Shown: positions 1-11,347 of the stretch, piece by piece | How positions within the stretch are numbered: the first letter of the stretch is position 1 | Layout: every line of letters starts with the position of its first letter | NCBI GenBank assembly: GCA_000827265.1 | Contig: KN834768.1 | Location: 418,765 to 482,764 of the forward strand | Direction of reading: 5' to 3' | DNA from: Collybiopsis luxurians FD-317 M1 | Lineage: Eukaryota; Basidiomycota; Agaricomycetes; Agaricales; Omphalotaceae | Length of the DNA: 64,000 nt | Notes under the pieces: model-generated | Seen by the model: the letters and a program-made list of their open reading frames with translations, nothing else | What the model was told of the DNA's origin: nothing | Databases searched by the model: none | Made by a program: the position numbers and the translations under genes

Positions 1-1194
1 TTCTACACTTACATGGCTTTTCAGTCTCTTCTTCCTCTGGAAGATTTTTTCGCATTCTACATTATGCATGGCGTTGATCCTGATCGCCATCTACAAGGCG
101 TTAGGTATTTGTACTTTGGCGACTCTTCGAAATGCTCTTTTATCCCATTCCATTGGCCTCTCATTCGAGAGCTGTTAATCTCAACCAATCGCCTCCAAGT
201 TCTTACCTTACATAAATTGAATCTCGACCATGAATTCTTCGCAATCGTTTCTGGCCTGCCCTCATCCATTTCCCTCAAAATAGGCTGGTGCATGATCGAC
301 CTAGATAATGTTGACTTTCGTCACTGCCAACTCGCCGTCCATACCCTTCATCTCTTCAACAACAAGTGGGTTCATCTTGTGAACCCAACTATAGTCTATT
401 CCTACGAGTTACTCTTCGTCTGCTGGTGTTCCAGCTTGAAAAAGGCGATGATTGACTTCAGTTATCGCGGTGATTATGGATTCGCCGCTGCAGGTACAGT
501 GATAGGGTTTTCATCATGGCCAACTACGTTACAAGGGTTGCAGTTCAAGACAATTGCAAAGACGTGGCCTCACAGCAAACAAGTCTGTCGTGCAATGTTG
601 TTGTGCATGTTGAATCTTGCGAACAAGTGCCAGCAACTTGCATATTTTTCCATAGGGCCAGTTGTACCTCCTTTATCCGACAACATATTTTTATCCACAA
701 AACACCTCACTCTCCCATCATCATTAGTGCCCAGAATTAGTTTGCATTCCACTCCGACAACCCTTGACTTGATGTTCGGAGAGGAAATTGACTTCGCAGC
801 GCTGTCAGCATTTCCCGTTCTACAATCTGTGACGTCTGCAAATCTGGCCTTATCAAACTACAGTCATGCACTCATCAGAGGCCTGCTGTTGCAATTTCCC
901 TGTGTAAAGTCACTGGTTTTGCGATCCATCTTTTGGTCCAAATTAAAGGTATGTACTAGAATCTCTGCATTGGACTATGCTAATACATGACACATGTAGA
1001 CTTGTATAGATATCGTTCAGGAAGACTTAGTACCTCACACAGGCATCCAATCTGTCGATATTTGCAACATCCTATATTCCCCAAGTTCGTGGCAGGACTT
1101 GAAAGATATCCGAACCTTTTTGTCGCAAACAAGGTCTAATCATTCTCTGAAGCAATTGTTCTTCGATGGGGAGGAGGTTTGGGCCTCATCTTAG
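1..1194 (+). CDS. Hypothetical leucine-rich protein, probably 5'-incomplete
   Basis: An open frame runs from the window edge through an ATG at 13. An intron of 51 bases (949-999, GT...AG, branch-like CTAAT before the acceptor) joins in phase 0 to a second exon 1000-1194 ending in TAG. The frame stays open upstream of the ATG at 13, so the true start may lie outside the window. The product (about 376 residues from ATG 13) is rich in leucine and serine with repeated short hydrophobic stretches, resembling the C-terminal, LRR-like parts of large Agaricomycete F-box families. I see no F-box in the visible part. It is followed on the same strand by another gene of an expanded Agaricomycete family. 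No function can be assigned. Confidence 0.6.
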
Positions 1195-1579
1195 GGTAGA
1201 CTTACGACGACCCGCGCGCCATGTATCTCTTCTTTGTTTTTTACATCTTGTATCCATGTTCTATGCCATAGTGATGAAAAAAAAGTTTCTTCCTATTACC
1301 TTGACAGCGGGATTCAAATAGAAGCTCTGAATGAAGCCTTCTTTCTGACTCGCACGTAAAGTTATACTTCAGTTCGGTCCCCATCTTCGCGGCCTCTGGA
1401 GTTTTCATCGATATTACATTCATCCGATCGATAAGATTTGCAGAAACCTTTAAAACGAACAGTTTAACGGTAATCATTCCACCTGTCCTGCAGCCCCCGC
1501 TCCGCAAAATGATGTCGCATTTTTCACGGGTTTTGTATGCCTTCTCATTCACTCTCCTTCTCGGCTACTCTCTGATTCC

Positions 1580-3014
1580 ATGTCTCTTAGTAGCAAAATT
1601 GGCGTACCAGACGTATTACTTGCTAGCTTGTCTCCAGTGGAACTAGATTCCTTTGCTGCGGTCTCGAGGTTATGCCGCCATCAGGTAGAGAGTTTTCGCA
1701 GGAGAGCATTCAAGATTCGATATGTTCTCGAGCCATTCATGGAACTCAACCAAATCTCTGCATTTCAATGTATACAGGTACTCATTTGATTGACTCGCAC
1801 AATTCCATCATCTCAATTGCCATGTCTATAGCGCGACACAGGAACCCTTGTCTCAGGCTCCGTCGCATACAAGTTTTTCTCCCGCAAAATTTTTGATTCC
1901 GATCTTGATTTATTCTGCCCAATTACGAAATGCCCACAGCTTGCAAGGTGGCTTCTATCGATAGGTTATGCCTTCACCAGCAAGAATGCTTTGATGGGAG
2001 AGTCCTTTGAGGATAGCTTCGCTCGCACGAGAGACTTCACTTCTCAGACGACTGCGATAGTGCCTATAGATAAAATACACGAGTCCAGAGAGATTGAGGC
2101 GGTCTGGTCGTTCGTGAATTGTCAGACATTGAAGTGGGTGCAGATCATTGGAACAAGAGGCTCCCCAGTTGCTGCGATTCTGTCATTCCATAGCAGTAAG
2201 GTCCTGTCTCCTGTCGAAGTCCATCGCTAATGTTTTTCTCAAGCCGCAGTAATGAATTTTATCACGTATGAAACAGCATACAGCTTGTACCCTCGATTGA
2301 CATATGAAGACAAGTCCAACCTTTGTGTAGACCGTGGTTGTCTAGGTTCCGATCGGGTAAAACTTGCAATTCAAAAATGGGCGAGGCGGGGGTATCCAGT
2401 TTTACCCCGTCTGCCCCGGGAGCATTTGCTAGCCGCGAACTCAGATCTCTCTGTTAGCAATAATCGTCACGTAGGGGACATCCATTGCTGGGCCCTTAAC
2501 ATTAACCTTGCAACTTCTGGCATTCCACCTGCCCCTTCTAGTATGCATATCAACAGCTGGACCCTTCATTACAACGGTGACCACACTCACCTTTCCTATA
2601 AACTTCTGGTGTTATCGGGTTTCTCGAATGAGCTGCAAGCTGTCGTATCTGAAGCTGAGGCCGCTACATTGAGCTGCGCATTTCACTCTACCGGTGATAC
2701 GTACGTTTTTCTTATATTGTTCTTTCTACATTAATCACGCTATATACCAGCTCTTACACCAGCATATTGGTGTTCCTCCAGCAAGTTAGATCTTCCGGCT
2801 GCACAACTGATAAACTTGCGCTCAAAGCAATAAACTGCATATACAATTACATTGAAGCAAACAATGGGCTTGATGTTATATCGCCCTCTGTAGTACAGAA
2901 AGTGTATGAGCTGCTTGCAATAATCCGGAACAATGAGTTTGATATCTCCATAGTATGTTATTCCCTTTTTCTATCGGAGAGACATTGAATGACACTTTGC
3001 AGATCCATATTTGA
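1580..3014 (+). CDS. Agaricomycete NTP-transferase-like family protein with F-box-like N-terminus
   Basis: Five exons keep one frame: 1580-1777, 1832-2195, 2250-2700, 2751-2952 and 3003-3014. All four introns are 50-54 bases with GT/AG ends. Residues about 8-60 look like an F-box (a leucine-proline-rich start, then an AAVSRLCRHQV-like helix). The next part has 'GTLVSGSVAYKFFSRKIFDS' followed by a D-L-D-L motif. That G-S...D-x-D pattern is seen in many uncharacterised mushroom proteins and resembles a nucleotidyltransferase active site. 'MNFITYETAYSLYPR' is a second family hallmark. The C-terminus is short and uncertain because the last exon codes only three residues. Function unknown; the NTP-transferase link is an inference from motif shape. 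Confidence 0.72.
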
Positions 3015-3313
3015 ACCGGCCGTCTTCCCAATGGTCGCCTTACATTAGATCTTTTTGTTGAACTCCCAATCGAAGCGATCCCGACCCTCAAACTTAATGC
3101 AAACAATCTGTTTATTAAGGCCCTAATTCTTGAACACCTCTTGGTTTTCGTGCATTTGATCTGCAATAATTCTTTACTTGCCATTGTTTGATTCTACATG
3201 TATTTCTGCACACATTCTGTCATCAGTATCAGTCGCTGCACATAATTCATTGCTTTGCTGCATATCTTGCTCTCTGGCTTGACTGTGCAATGTAGTATAG
3301 ACTAACTTGAGCG

Positions 3314-3989
3314 TCAGATTATGACCTTCGGCGCTAAGCGTGGTTTTGTTTCGTCGCTATGTAAATTTCCGGATTCGTCTTTGCCATGCAACGCGGTGGC
3401 CCACCTTCCCACATGTCCATTTGCCCAAGGATCCCATTCCCCTCCCTCCATATTCAATATAGAGGTAGCTATTGCTCCAGCACCTAGTGAAGTGCCAGAT
3501 AGAGGTTGAGGATCCAGAGGTACAAAGGATGTTAACTTAGCTGGGTTTGAGAGATCAAAAGATGGAAGCTCTCTCCAGCTTTTTTTTAACTGCTGCTCAG
3601 GAACTGAAGCAGCAGAGACAGCGGCGGCGGGGGTATGATGAAGTGATTGTATAGGCACTATTGATGGTGCAGCATGCAGGTTTTGAGCAACTTGCCGAAA
3701 GGCTACTTGTTTGCCTGAGAAACAAAAATATTGAATGATGACACAATAATCTATAAAGGAAGTATGTATACCAGTCTCATCCAATATTGGAAGGATGTCA
3801 TACTGGACTGGAGAAGCATTGCCTGGCTGGACACTGCTAGTTCCTGGCTGCACATCCTGGAGTGGTGGACCAATGTTAATGCCAGGATCAACGAGGTGAG
3901 CAATATATTGATGAAATTTCATCTGATTCAATGTTGATTGAACGGGAGATTATATATACAAAATAGCTGCAACTTACGAGCCAGTTCAT
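3314..3989 (-). CDS. Hypothetical protein, proline/serine-rich
   Basis: A reverse-strand frame 3314-3931 contains an in-frame 57-base intron (3715-3771, GTATAC...TCAG) that can be removed without shifting frame. An ATG at 3989 can join through a further small intron (3923-3977) to the ATG-AAA at 3922, giving a start M-N-W-L-M-K-F. If that intron is not used, the start is at 3931. The product of about 190 residues is rich in P, S, A and G with a tryptophan-containing C-terminal part (EWDPWANGHVGRW). I recognise no domain. The next stretch upstream (4000-4240) holds no further coding signal. It could be a spurious frame, but the two clean introns argue for a gene. Confidence 0.45.
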
Positions 3990-4245
3990 TCTTCAATCAA
4001 TTCGCAAAGAGAAATGCACAATTCAAAGGGGAAACGGGGTGGAGCGCATCTTGCGTTGCCTTTTTTACTTGCGATCAAAACCCATCAATTCTTCGGCTAG
4101 TTTTGATCTAGGCTCCACGAAGCCGAAATTCCTTCGAGTCATTCCCCCAAGTCAAATAATGGTATTGTTGGCTCATAACTGTACTTTTTAGAATCACAGT
4201 ACTTAATATAAGTGTAGAAAATATAAATATGAAGGTAAATAACCG

Positions 4246-4403
4246 AGACGCATCAGGACGCACCCGGACGCATTTGAATGGGACGCATCCGCATCACATC
4301 AAGACGCATCCGCTTAATTCCGATGGACGCATACGCATGGACGCATACGCATGGACGCACACGCATACGCACTCGGGACGCTGGACACATGGGCTGGACG
4401 CAT
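4246..4403. repeat. Degenerate tandem GGACGCAT(ACGCAT) repeat cluster
   Basis: Within about 158 bases the unit GACGCAT/GACGCAC occurs about ten times. The middle part is nearly regular (GGACGCATACGCAT repeated), and the edges have spacers and single substitutions. It lies in a non-coding stretch between a hypothetical gene and a GNAT pseudogene. The rest of 3990-4805 shows nothing else I can name. Confidence 0.8.
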
Positions 4404-4805
4404 AATTCTACAGTCCGCTTCTAGAGTCAAGCATCTCAAATGTGAATTCTCCTCTTGCATTTGCTCCCGCTCTCGTATTCGGTACAGCTTTACGCTTGCA
4501 AAAATAGACCCGGTCTTTGGTATGGCGCGCCCTAGCGATGAATCTGATATTTAGACGATACGATCAGTATCATAATGTTTCCTTCATCTTGGATAGTGTA
4601 TGTACAGAGGTTGTCATCGTTGATGTCCATGCTTCCGTCTTACTTTCTCAGCGATTCACCGGCCCACCAAATTTGAAACCATAACATGCATGATATGATA
4701 CACGCAGTATTAGTTATATGCACAAGCACGAAGGTCTGCGAAGTGAGACATAAGGTATCAAACGGTCTGCTATATAAATAAAGTCCACGGCGAATCGAAT
4801 TACTT

Positions 4806-5515
4806 GCCAATGGCCGAGCTGCACTTTCATTCTGTCGAACCCAGTCCCCATCCGTCGCTCCGAACCCTTACGGGTTGGTTTTCTGCCTTCCCTGGACCAA
4901 TACACCCTATGTTATGATATATCTTCATGGTACATGAGTCGCTGTGGGCAACGTACAATGCGACAGCCTACTTGCCAGAGTTCAAAAAGTATTTACAGAC
5001 CTGGCGTACAAGCCGTCGAGCGCATCCAATGCCGCGATATTCGGGAGAAGTCACGATTTTGGTGATGGTGGCACAAGTTTGTGAGTGCTCTGTAATAGCC
5101 ACCATGCACGCAATCTTTGGTTCCAGAGAAGGTGGAGAGAAATTGAACTGCAGTTCGTGCACCCACACTTGGTCGTTGCGAATGAGCATCGCAACCTCCT
5201 TCAATGGCCCCTCTTCGCTCAGAACGAACGGTACGGATTCTTTGGCGAATTGGAAACATAACGCTGCTATTCCTCGAAGATCAGACATGACCGCTGGCCT
5301 AAGGATGTACCGGCCCGAGCCACCATATCTGTCGCTTGACGATTCTTAAACATCTTCTCGGTGCAGAATGACAATTTTGCCGCGTAATAAGGTTTTTCGT
5401 AGCGTTTAACCCCCTTCATTCTGTACCAAAGTTCAGCAAAGACCTCTGCAATGAGCCCTGGAGCGAAAGTGCTATATACTCGTTCGGTTAGCATACGCTT
5501 GGCACAGTCTTGAGC
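4806..5515 (-). pseudogene. GNAT acetyltransferase pseudogene, copy of the gene at 18426-19523
   Basis: Read on the reverse strand this matches residues about 135-365 of the intact 365-residue GNAT protein at 18426-19523, including 'FAPGLIAEVFAELWY', 'FQFAKES' and the acetyl-CoA-binding 'SPEYRGIGCARRLV'. The 5' third is absent. The remainder is broken by a frameshift just before 'MSDLRG' (the frame changes near 5285), by a glutamine codon turned to TAG directly after 'NSGK' (near 4967), and by small indels near the C-terminus that replace the normal stop after 'VQLGHW'. Similarity continues past the stop into the 3' flank (a shared TATATAAATAAAGT stretch), so this was a genomic duplication rather than a processed copy. 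Confidence 0.88.
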
Positions 5516-5776
5516 CTGTTAGAGGGATTTGGGAAAGATAGACAACAGTAGGGATACCACAAACTGTCTCGACTATGGTGCGCCAAGTTGTATTGCCCAA
5601 AAATCAAATCAGAGGGAGAAGTTTTAGAAGTCGAATGATAATTATCATTTTTGTATACCTTTCGGCGTATTCCGGAAGTGATTTAATGATCACGATATTG
5701 GGTTACTTGGGGTGATTCATTGAATTGGACATTTGTAAAAATCATTATCTTACACCATAGAGAATATACACTAAAC

Positions 5777-5855
5777 AAGCCTTCGGCTTGCACCCGTCGC
5801 TATCGCGACAGGTGGGGGGTTAATATCAAGTCCGCTCGGGATGAACCTTCGGCTC
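5777..5855. other. Run of three short hairpins
   Basis: Three consecutive inverted repeats lie within 80 bases: AAGCC-TTC-GGCTT (5777-5789), GTCGC-TATC-GCGAC (5796-5809) and GAACC-TTC-GGCTC (5843-5855, one mismatch). They sit in non-coding DNA between the GNAT pseudogene and the DUF1772 gene, and nothing else in 5516-6044 looks coding. Function unknown. Confidence 0.5.
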
Positions 5856-6044
5856 ACCCCTCACACATTGCACTCGAGACGGCGCTCAAAAGTGATTAGT
5901 AATTATTAGTCATTATTAGTCGTCCAACAGGCGTCTAAAAGTTCCCAGGTTTTATAATATAGGAATATAGGATTGTAGGATGAGGTAAGTACTCTATAAG
6001 GTATACTTTACAACGTTTCAAGCTTTCACCTCGAGGCAGTTCCC

Positions 6045-6655
6045 TCAAAAGAACACAGCAACAATCCCTACGGCACATCCCGCCAAAGGCAACAATGCCC
6101 TTCCTGTATTCAACAAATTCCACCTTCTTAATAGCGTCTTAGCTTCCTCGTCTACCGGGTATACCGTCTCACCCGTCAGCCCTTTGTCACTCTTCGCCTT
6201 CAAAACATTCGATTTAGTAGCCAACGCGCTATTGGTCTTTTGCATTGCCAGCAACGTGTACGGGACAATCAAAACGGTCAAAACGCCGGCTAGGGCGAAG
6301 AGATTGCGAGTTCGTTGAATGGCATCCAGCGAGAGGGGGTTGGGGATGGAGTAGGCAGCGTAGGCGTGGGCTAGAGCAGTGGTAGCGGCGATCGGAGGCA
6401 TAGTCTTTTTGCCTCGATTGTATAGGTGTTCCCAAATGCAAGGCGCGTTGGAGCTCACGGCGGAGGGAAGTGGGTCGAGCAGGGCTGGACCGGCGAAGGC
6501 TGAGAAGGACATGATCGCTCCTTGAAGGAAATGAGCAATGCAGAGAAAACAAAGTGAATGGTGAAGCGAACATTACCTGAACACCAAGCAGATCCACTAA
6601 GGCCCAGTGCTACGGCAATACGGATGCCAGTCGATGTTCCCAATAGAGCGGACAT
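6045..6655 (-). CDS. DUF1772 (anthrone oxygenase-like) integral membrane protein
   Basis: Two exons, 6577-6655 and 6045-6517, join over a 59-base intron (6518-6576) to give 183 residues starting MSALLGTSTG. The predicted protein has the length and four-helix pattern of the DUF1772 family: an N-terminal small-residue helix (GIRIAVALGLSGSAWCS), a central ALL-DPLP segment followed by W-E-H-x-Y-x-x-G-K, a helix around LFALAGVLTVLIVPYTLL with the typical N-x-x-L spacing after it, and a last helix near the C-terminus. Members include anthrone oxygenases of polyketide pathways, but most mushroom copies stand alone as this one does, with no polyketide gene nearby. The molecular role is therefore uncertain. 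Confidence 0.85.
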
Positions 6656-7739
6656 TGTACTGAACTTGATGCAGATCGTTTTAGATTGGCCTTTTTATAC
6701 CTGGTCACAGACAGGGGCAATGACGCACATCTTCGGCAATTGGGTTAAACGGAATATTGCGTTGCGGCAGGTCGCGAGCGGGCCACCTTACTACTTACCG
6801 AGTCTGGAAACCAGCAATAATCTCTTCGGAATGCTATATACTCTTACGCAATCCCATTCAGCAAAAGAAGAAAAGAAATGCATTGATAGAGATAAGATCA
6901 TCCAGATCGGGTTATTTTAAGGTTAGGGTTAGCGGCACATCCAGCCGAAAAAAAAGTGCCCGCCCGGCCAGAGTGGCCGATGTGGGACAGGAAAATATTG
7001 AGACGGTGCATAAGCCTGAGCCTATACAAGCTGCAGACACCCTTTGTATGGACAAGGTCGCCGTGCTATGAAGGATCTCTACAGCCCACAAACCCGTGGA
7101 CTTGAAGGGGCCTGTGCCATCAAGGTAAGTATGAGGTGTTAAACTGTTTGAAGAATGCTTATATAGGTTCTGGAAGCGCGCACGGACCAGGTTGGTGGTC
7201 ACATTTTTTAAGGATTCGCCCGTAATGGCGCTGAACCCGACCTCGGAGTGCTATCATCTCGATAGAGAGTTTCTAGTCTCTGCTAACTAACTAGTAACTA
7301 CTTATCCAACATCTCATCGCCTGGGCCGGCTCCAGACGCATGCAGGTACTGTCGCACTCCAAGACTTATTTACCTGTGACAGCGTCAATACCCATGTTAT
7401 CGTTCTTCAACTTCGCGAGCCTCACTTAATTTCCTCTCATCTTCGCATGAGTGCAAACGGGTGGGCGGAGGGGGTAGAATGCCAATGCTTTTCAATCTCA
7501 AACATTCGTTGAGAATATGAAGCTTGATTCTGGAAATGGGCTGCATCAGGTCATGACAAATGGTCAACTTACTACCGTCGATATCTGGGCCGTCACTGTT
7601 AATTTCCCTAAGATGCGAGATTGCAATCTTTCGCTGTTACTTTCTGTTTTGGTGTACTTACGGACTGGATGCTTACAGATATACGGCTCTCCGTTCAAAG
7701 TTTCAAATTGTCAAAAGAAAGATCACAGTGTACTATCTG
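6656..7739. other. Intergenic stretch
   Basis: About 1.1 kb between the DUF1772 gene and the DUF6533 remnant. It holds a telomere-like dimer (entered separately). Open frames here are short and show neither family motifs nor convincing introns. Confidence 0.5.
6921..6932 (+). repeat. Interstitial telomere-like GGTTAGGGTTAG
   Basis: Two perfect copies of the TTAGGG-type repeat in non-coding DNA. This is the usual fungal telomere unit, but two copies can arise by chance. Confidence 0.5.
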
Positions 7740-9180
7740 TTATTCGTCTGACCTGGCAGGCCCTGAAGCAAACACAGGATCCCGAAGGATGCTGCTTATG
7801 CCTATCGAAGTTGACTGGTCAATAGAGTACACCTCCGATTTGTTCATTGCTTCATGAATGTGCAGCACTATTCTACTTGTCGTGACAGAGTGAAGGACAC
7901 GGATTAAACTGTGCGGAAAAGTCAAAATTAGACTAGGTGCGTTCCGTGAGTCGCTTTAAATAAGAAGTCCTACGGCATGAAAAGGAAATCGAGATCGGCC
8001 TGCATATTTTCATAAGATTAAGGCCGTTATGATGTATTTGGAAGACTCGCCGATATGAACTCCATTACAAAGATGTCGACACTGAGCAGTGCTTGTACGG
8101 CGTCCGGTCAGGGATACAGAAAAGCCTAGTATAATTCCTGGCTCACCAAGCATAAGAACGTACTGAAATATACCTACAGCGAGGATAAGCTCGAGCCTCA
8201 TTGGATGTAAAAGGCTACACACCATCTCGATAAACAGGGTTGTAGAGGTGCGAATGCTTTCTGTCCTTATCTAGAGGAGAAACATTGTAGACACAGTTTG
8301 AGTACAACATTCAAAAAGAGCGCACATTGCGGGATTGCATAAAGGACAAGAAGCACAAAACCCCCTTGGTCAGAACGTTAGTTGCCAGCTACAGTCTAAT
8401 GTACACGGTGACCAATGCTGGCCTACCAAGTTGATAAAGCATAAGTAAGCCAAAGGTCACCGTAGAACTGATCGCGGGTTGCGCATGGACGCAATTTCGA
8501 GCCAGCGGATCTAAGGACTGGTGAGAGTCAACTGCAAAATACGGCGTTTAATTAGGAAATGGCATGAAGCAAGAGCAGCAGAGAAGTACTAACAATTGTG
8601 TTTAGACCGGAATATAAACACTATTGCTATGATTGCTCCCCACAGCAGAATAAAGCTCCCCGATATAATGTATGCTAAATTGCGAATGCGATCTCTAGAT
8701 ATAGCCCAGATGCGTAGCGATAGAATAACTTTCAGGGAAGTGAGAAAGGGAATAAGCATATAAAGCCATACTTACCTTCCGATAAGCCTTGAGATCCTTT
8801 GTACGTGAGTAAGTGTGTTCAATATTACAATCTGAGTAAGAGACTAGCCTATTCCTGCCACATGTAGCCCTACATAAATAGACACACACTTCAGATTACT
8901 GTTAGGAAGCTGATAGAAGTCACTCACAGAGACTGCCATGAAGCACACTATAACAGTATATTTGGCTATGATTAGAAGAAAAGGTACCTATGTAGGAGAG
9001 GTTCAGCCATGTTCCAGGGTATTTTGGTAATATTGACCCACCGATGTTAAGCATGACAACAGTATCTATGAAGGGCAGATATCGTTGAACCAGATACAAA
9101 ATGTTGAACCATTTCAGAGGTCGAGACCACACCAGCTTGCACTCCAGATCCAAGGTTAAACAGTAGTCATAGATGAGAAG
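7740..9180 (-). pseudogene. DUF6533 seven-helix membrane protein, probably decayed
   Basis: On the reverse strand, pieces of a single DUF6533 protein appear in the right order. At 9180-9065: 'LLIYDYCLTLDLECKLVWSR' and then 'RYLPFIDTVV', the family signature. At about 8730-8600: 'LRIWAISRDRIRNLAYIISG' followed by a long hydrophobic helix. At about 8540-8440: a weaker helix ending 'FGLLMLYQL'. At about 8250: 'YNPVYRDG', the conserved Y-R-D-G. At about 7905-7855: 'VLHSVTTSRIVLHIHE', the usual C-terminal helix. I could not join them into one clean frame. After YRDG the expected helix is in another frame with a stop, and the helix-3 exon has no good splice partner. Agaricomycetes carry many such genes of unknown function. 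It could be a functional gene with unusual introns. Confidence 0.65.
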
Positions 9181-9785
9181 AGTGGAAGTCGAAACTAAGG
9201 TCTTTGGATAAGCAGAAATTCTTTCAACAACATTTCACAGATTCCAGACCCAGGAAGTACTACAGCACAGGCGACTATTTAATCAGAGAGTGTGTGTCAA
9301 ATTCAACAGAAACGCACAGAGATCAGGTCCTGATATGTTGCTGTTTTAGTTAACATTGACTCGCTCTCAGAAGCATACAATGTAAAAGGCATGGAGGGAG
9401 TTGGGAGAAAGTAAATCTTTGGCACTGTTGACCCCTTGCAAAGCATCGCCAATACTTATGTATGCTTTCTACTCAGGTGACAGCGTCCCGCTGTATGATC
9501 CTTACTTATTGCCTCCAACTTTAAACTGACATTGATTGTACCTTGTGCTAGGCTTTGTTGGATATTGAGTCTTGCCGAGTTCCGTTTCTCGCGCCCACCC
9601 CGTGCGCGCTCCACTGTCTGTTATTTGGAATAGTATATATACAGTACTTATCCGTAGGATTTACCATAGTGACATCCCTCCCTCTTACTCCCGCTACATA
9701 TTGAAATAGAATAAATTGTCATTCTGCCAATGAGCCTTGAGTAACACTCGGCCGATTATTCCAATAGGTTTTACTGCTACCATTA

Positions 9786-9925
9786 CACTGCATGCAAATT
9801 TTGGTAAGTTTTGCTACTTATGGTAACCGTATGAAAAATCAATCCAACAAAATACACTTTTAATGTAAGTTTTCCATAAGTTTACCAATTTAGGTAATAA
9901 CTTACAAGAATTTTGGATGCAGTGC
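9786..9925. mobile_element. MITE-like element with about 25-bp terminal inverted repeats
   Basis: The left end reads CACTGCATGCAAATTTTGG and the reverse complement of the right end reads CACTGCATCCAAAATTCTTG. They agree at about 21 of 26 positions, and both continue with GTAAGTT. The 140-base element has no coding capacity and is flanked on both sides by TA (9784-9785 and 9926-9927), as expected for Tc1/mariner-type insertions. The rest of 9181-10299 shows nothing I can name. Confidence 0.6.
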
Positions 9926-10299
9926 TATATAGAATTACTTACACTACAGCACTGCCAGTGGCTCAGGTAAAAGGCTTTGCGACTTGGCATCATTTGTCTC
10001 TATTTCGAATAGAGTCGGGATATTGGTATTTTGTAAGGTCCCATGGTATGCAAAAACTCAAAGTGCATCTTCGCCCTACCCAAATTGTGAGAGCGCTGTC
10101 AAACCCTCTATTTCAGGTAACTGAAGGGAAAGCGAGTGTAAGGGCGATGAGAGGCTTTCAGTCACCGACTAATAGGATCAAAGTCCAGTTTTAGAAGAAG
10201 TCCGTTTGGATCTAGTGACTAGTCGTCAAGATGCTCGCCAAGGTCGAAGCTGACCGCATAGGAGGAGCCCTATCCAAAATCAAAGTCCACAAAGTGGCT

Positions 10300-11110
10300 G
10301 AAGAGCTTACCAGTGCCGGTAACATTTTCGAGATCGCTTTCAGATCCAATAAACAAAATATGAGGCTTCATTTTTGGTGAGAAAAACAGCCACAGGCCGA
10401 GTCGGAGGATTGAACAGGGGTGAAAATGCCATCTGTAAAGCGTCTTGGATTTTGGTACCGCCATAATTGGCTGTCATTGTACTAAGAAAATGAGTAAAGA
10501 AGCGGGGATTTCGGCGCGTAATAATCGAATCGAAAACATATACCCTATTTACTCGACGTGCTCTGTAGCCTCATTCAAAGTTTCTTGAGTATACAACCGG
10601 CTGCTCTCCCAAAGCTTCGTCGTTCGAGATCCAGATGAAAGTGAATTAAATGTTTTGCGTTTGGTGGGCAGATCGCGGAGTGAGACAGCCAAAGCTTCTG
10701 ACCAACGGCATTCGGGATTGCCAGTTCATACTCCCGCTCTATCGATGAGGAATAGGTTACTCTACGCCGGGATTGGAGCCGAAGTTGGATACATCCGGTA
10801 TAGTAAATTTGGGGACGAATGTTAGTGTCATGGTGGTAGTATCGAAGTTGGGTGAAGGGTGAGGCTCGATGAAGAGTCCAAATCAGCTGCAGATATGATG
10901 AGGAAAACGTCTCTAGTCAGTGAACCGAAGGGGTCCTTCAGAGTGACATGCGCGTAATCGTGAGGGTGGCGAGATGCCTTTTCGGTATTCACGGTGGGGA
11001 AGGGGGTGTTAAAACTTTGCTGAAGACCAAACGAAATCGAAATCGGATACCCGGATGGGGAAGAGATATTTTGCATGGGACTGGCTTGTTGAATAAAAAC
11101 GTTCATCTCG
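10300..11110 (-). pseudogene. VIT/VWA-domain protein remnant
   Basis: Reverse-strand pieces in three frames add up to the middle of a VIT-plus-von Willebrand A protein. 'NISSPSGYPISISFGLQQ' is followed by 'HVTLKDPFGSLTRDVFLII' at 11080-10880 (end of the VIT domain). 'MTLTFVPKFTIPDVSNF' starts near 10818. A decayed metal-site region with D-R-A/S-G...LRDLPTK then 'YTQETLNEATEHVE' lies at 10760-10560. 'NYGGTKIQDALQMAF' followed by 'RPVAVF' lies near 10490-10380. Stops and frame changes separate the pieces, and the start and C-terminal half are missing. In mushrooms such proteins are usually intact and about 900 residues long. No function can remain. Confidence 0.72.
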
Positions 11111-11347
11111 AAAGGCTGGCAAATCGAAGTGGCGGAGCCAGCATCCGGAGATGGAAGCTGGTCGTATCTGTGAGTGTAAGTGCATGGAAATACGAATTTA
11201 TTCTTCTAGTCATTTGTGAGGGGTTGGAGGAGTCGTAAGTTGAAGGTGACCATTTCTGACGGTAAGATATTTCCGACACAAATCGCGAAAACCGAATGTA
11301 AAAGTCAATCGTCGCAGAGTCGTAGTAAAACATTCAAAAAATACATT

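Noticed and set aside
5777..5855. rRNA fragment suggested by CCTTCGG hairpins
   Set aside because: The surrounding sequence does not follow any rRNA segment I can recall; only the small hairpins are supported.
6921..6932. Internal telomere or chromosome-fusion site
   Set aside because: Only two TTAGGG units are present, and there is no subtelomeric gene content around them.
7517..7857. Forward frames of about 60-100 residues
   Set aside because: They overlap the C-terminal helix of the DUF6533 remnant on the other strand and show no conserved motif.
9913..10194. Forward 93-residue frame
   Set aside because: It starts inside the MITE-like element and has no family motif or plausible intron.
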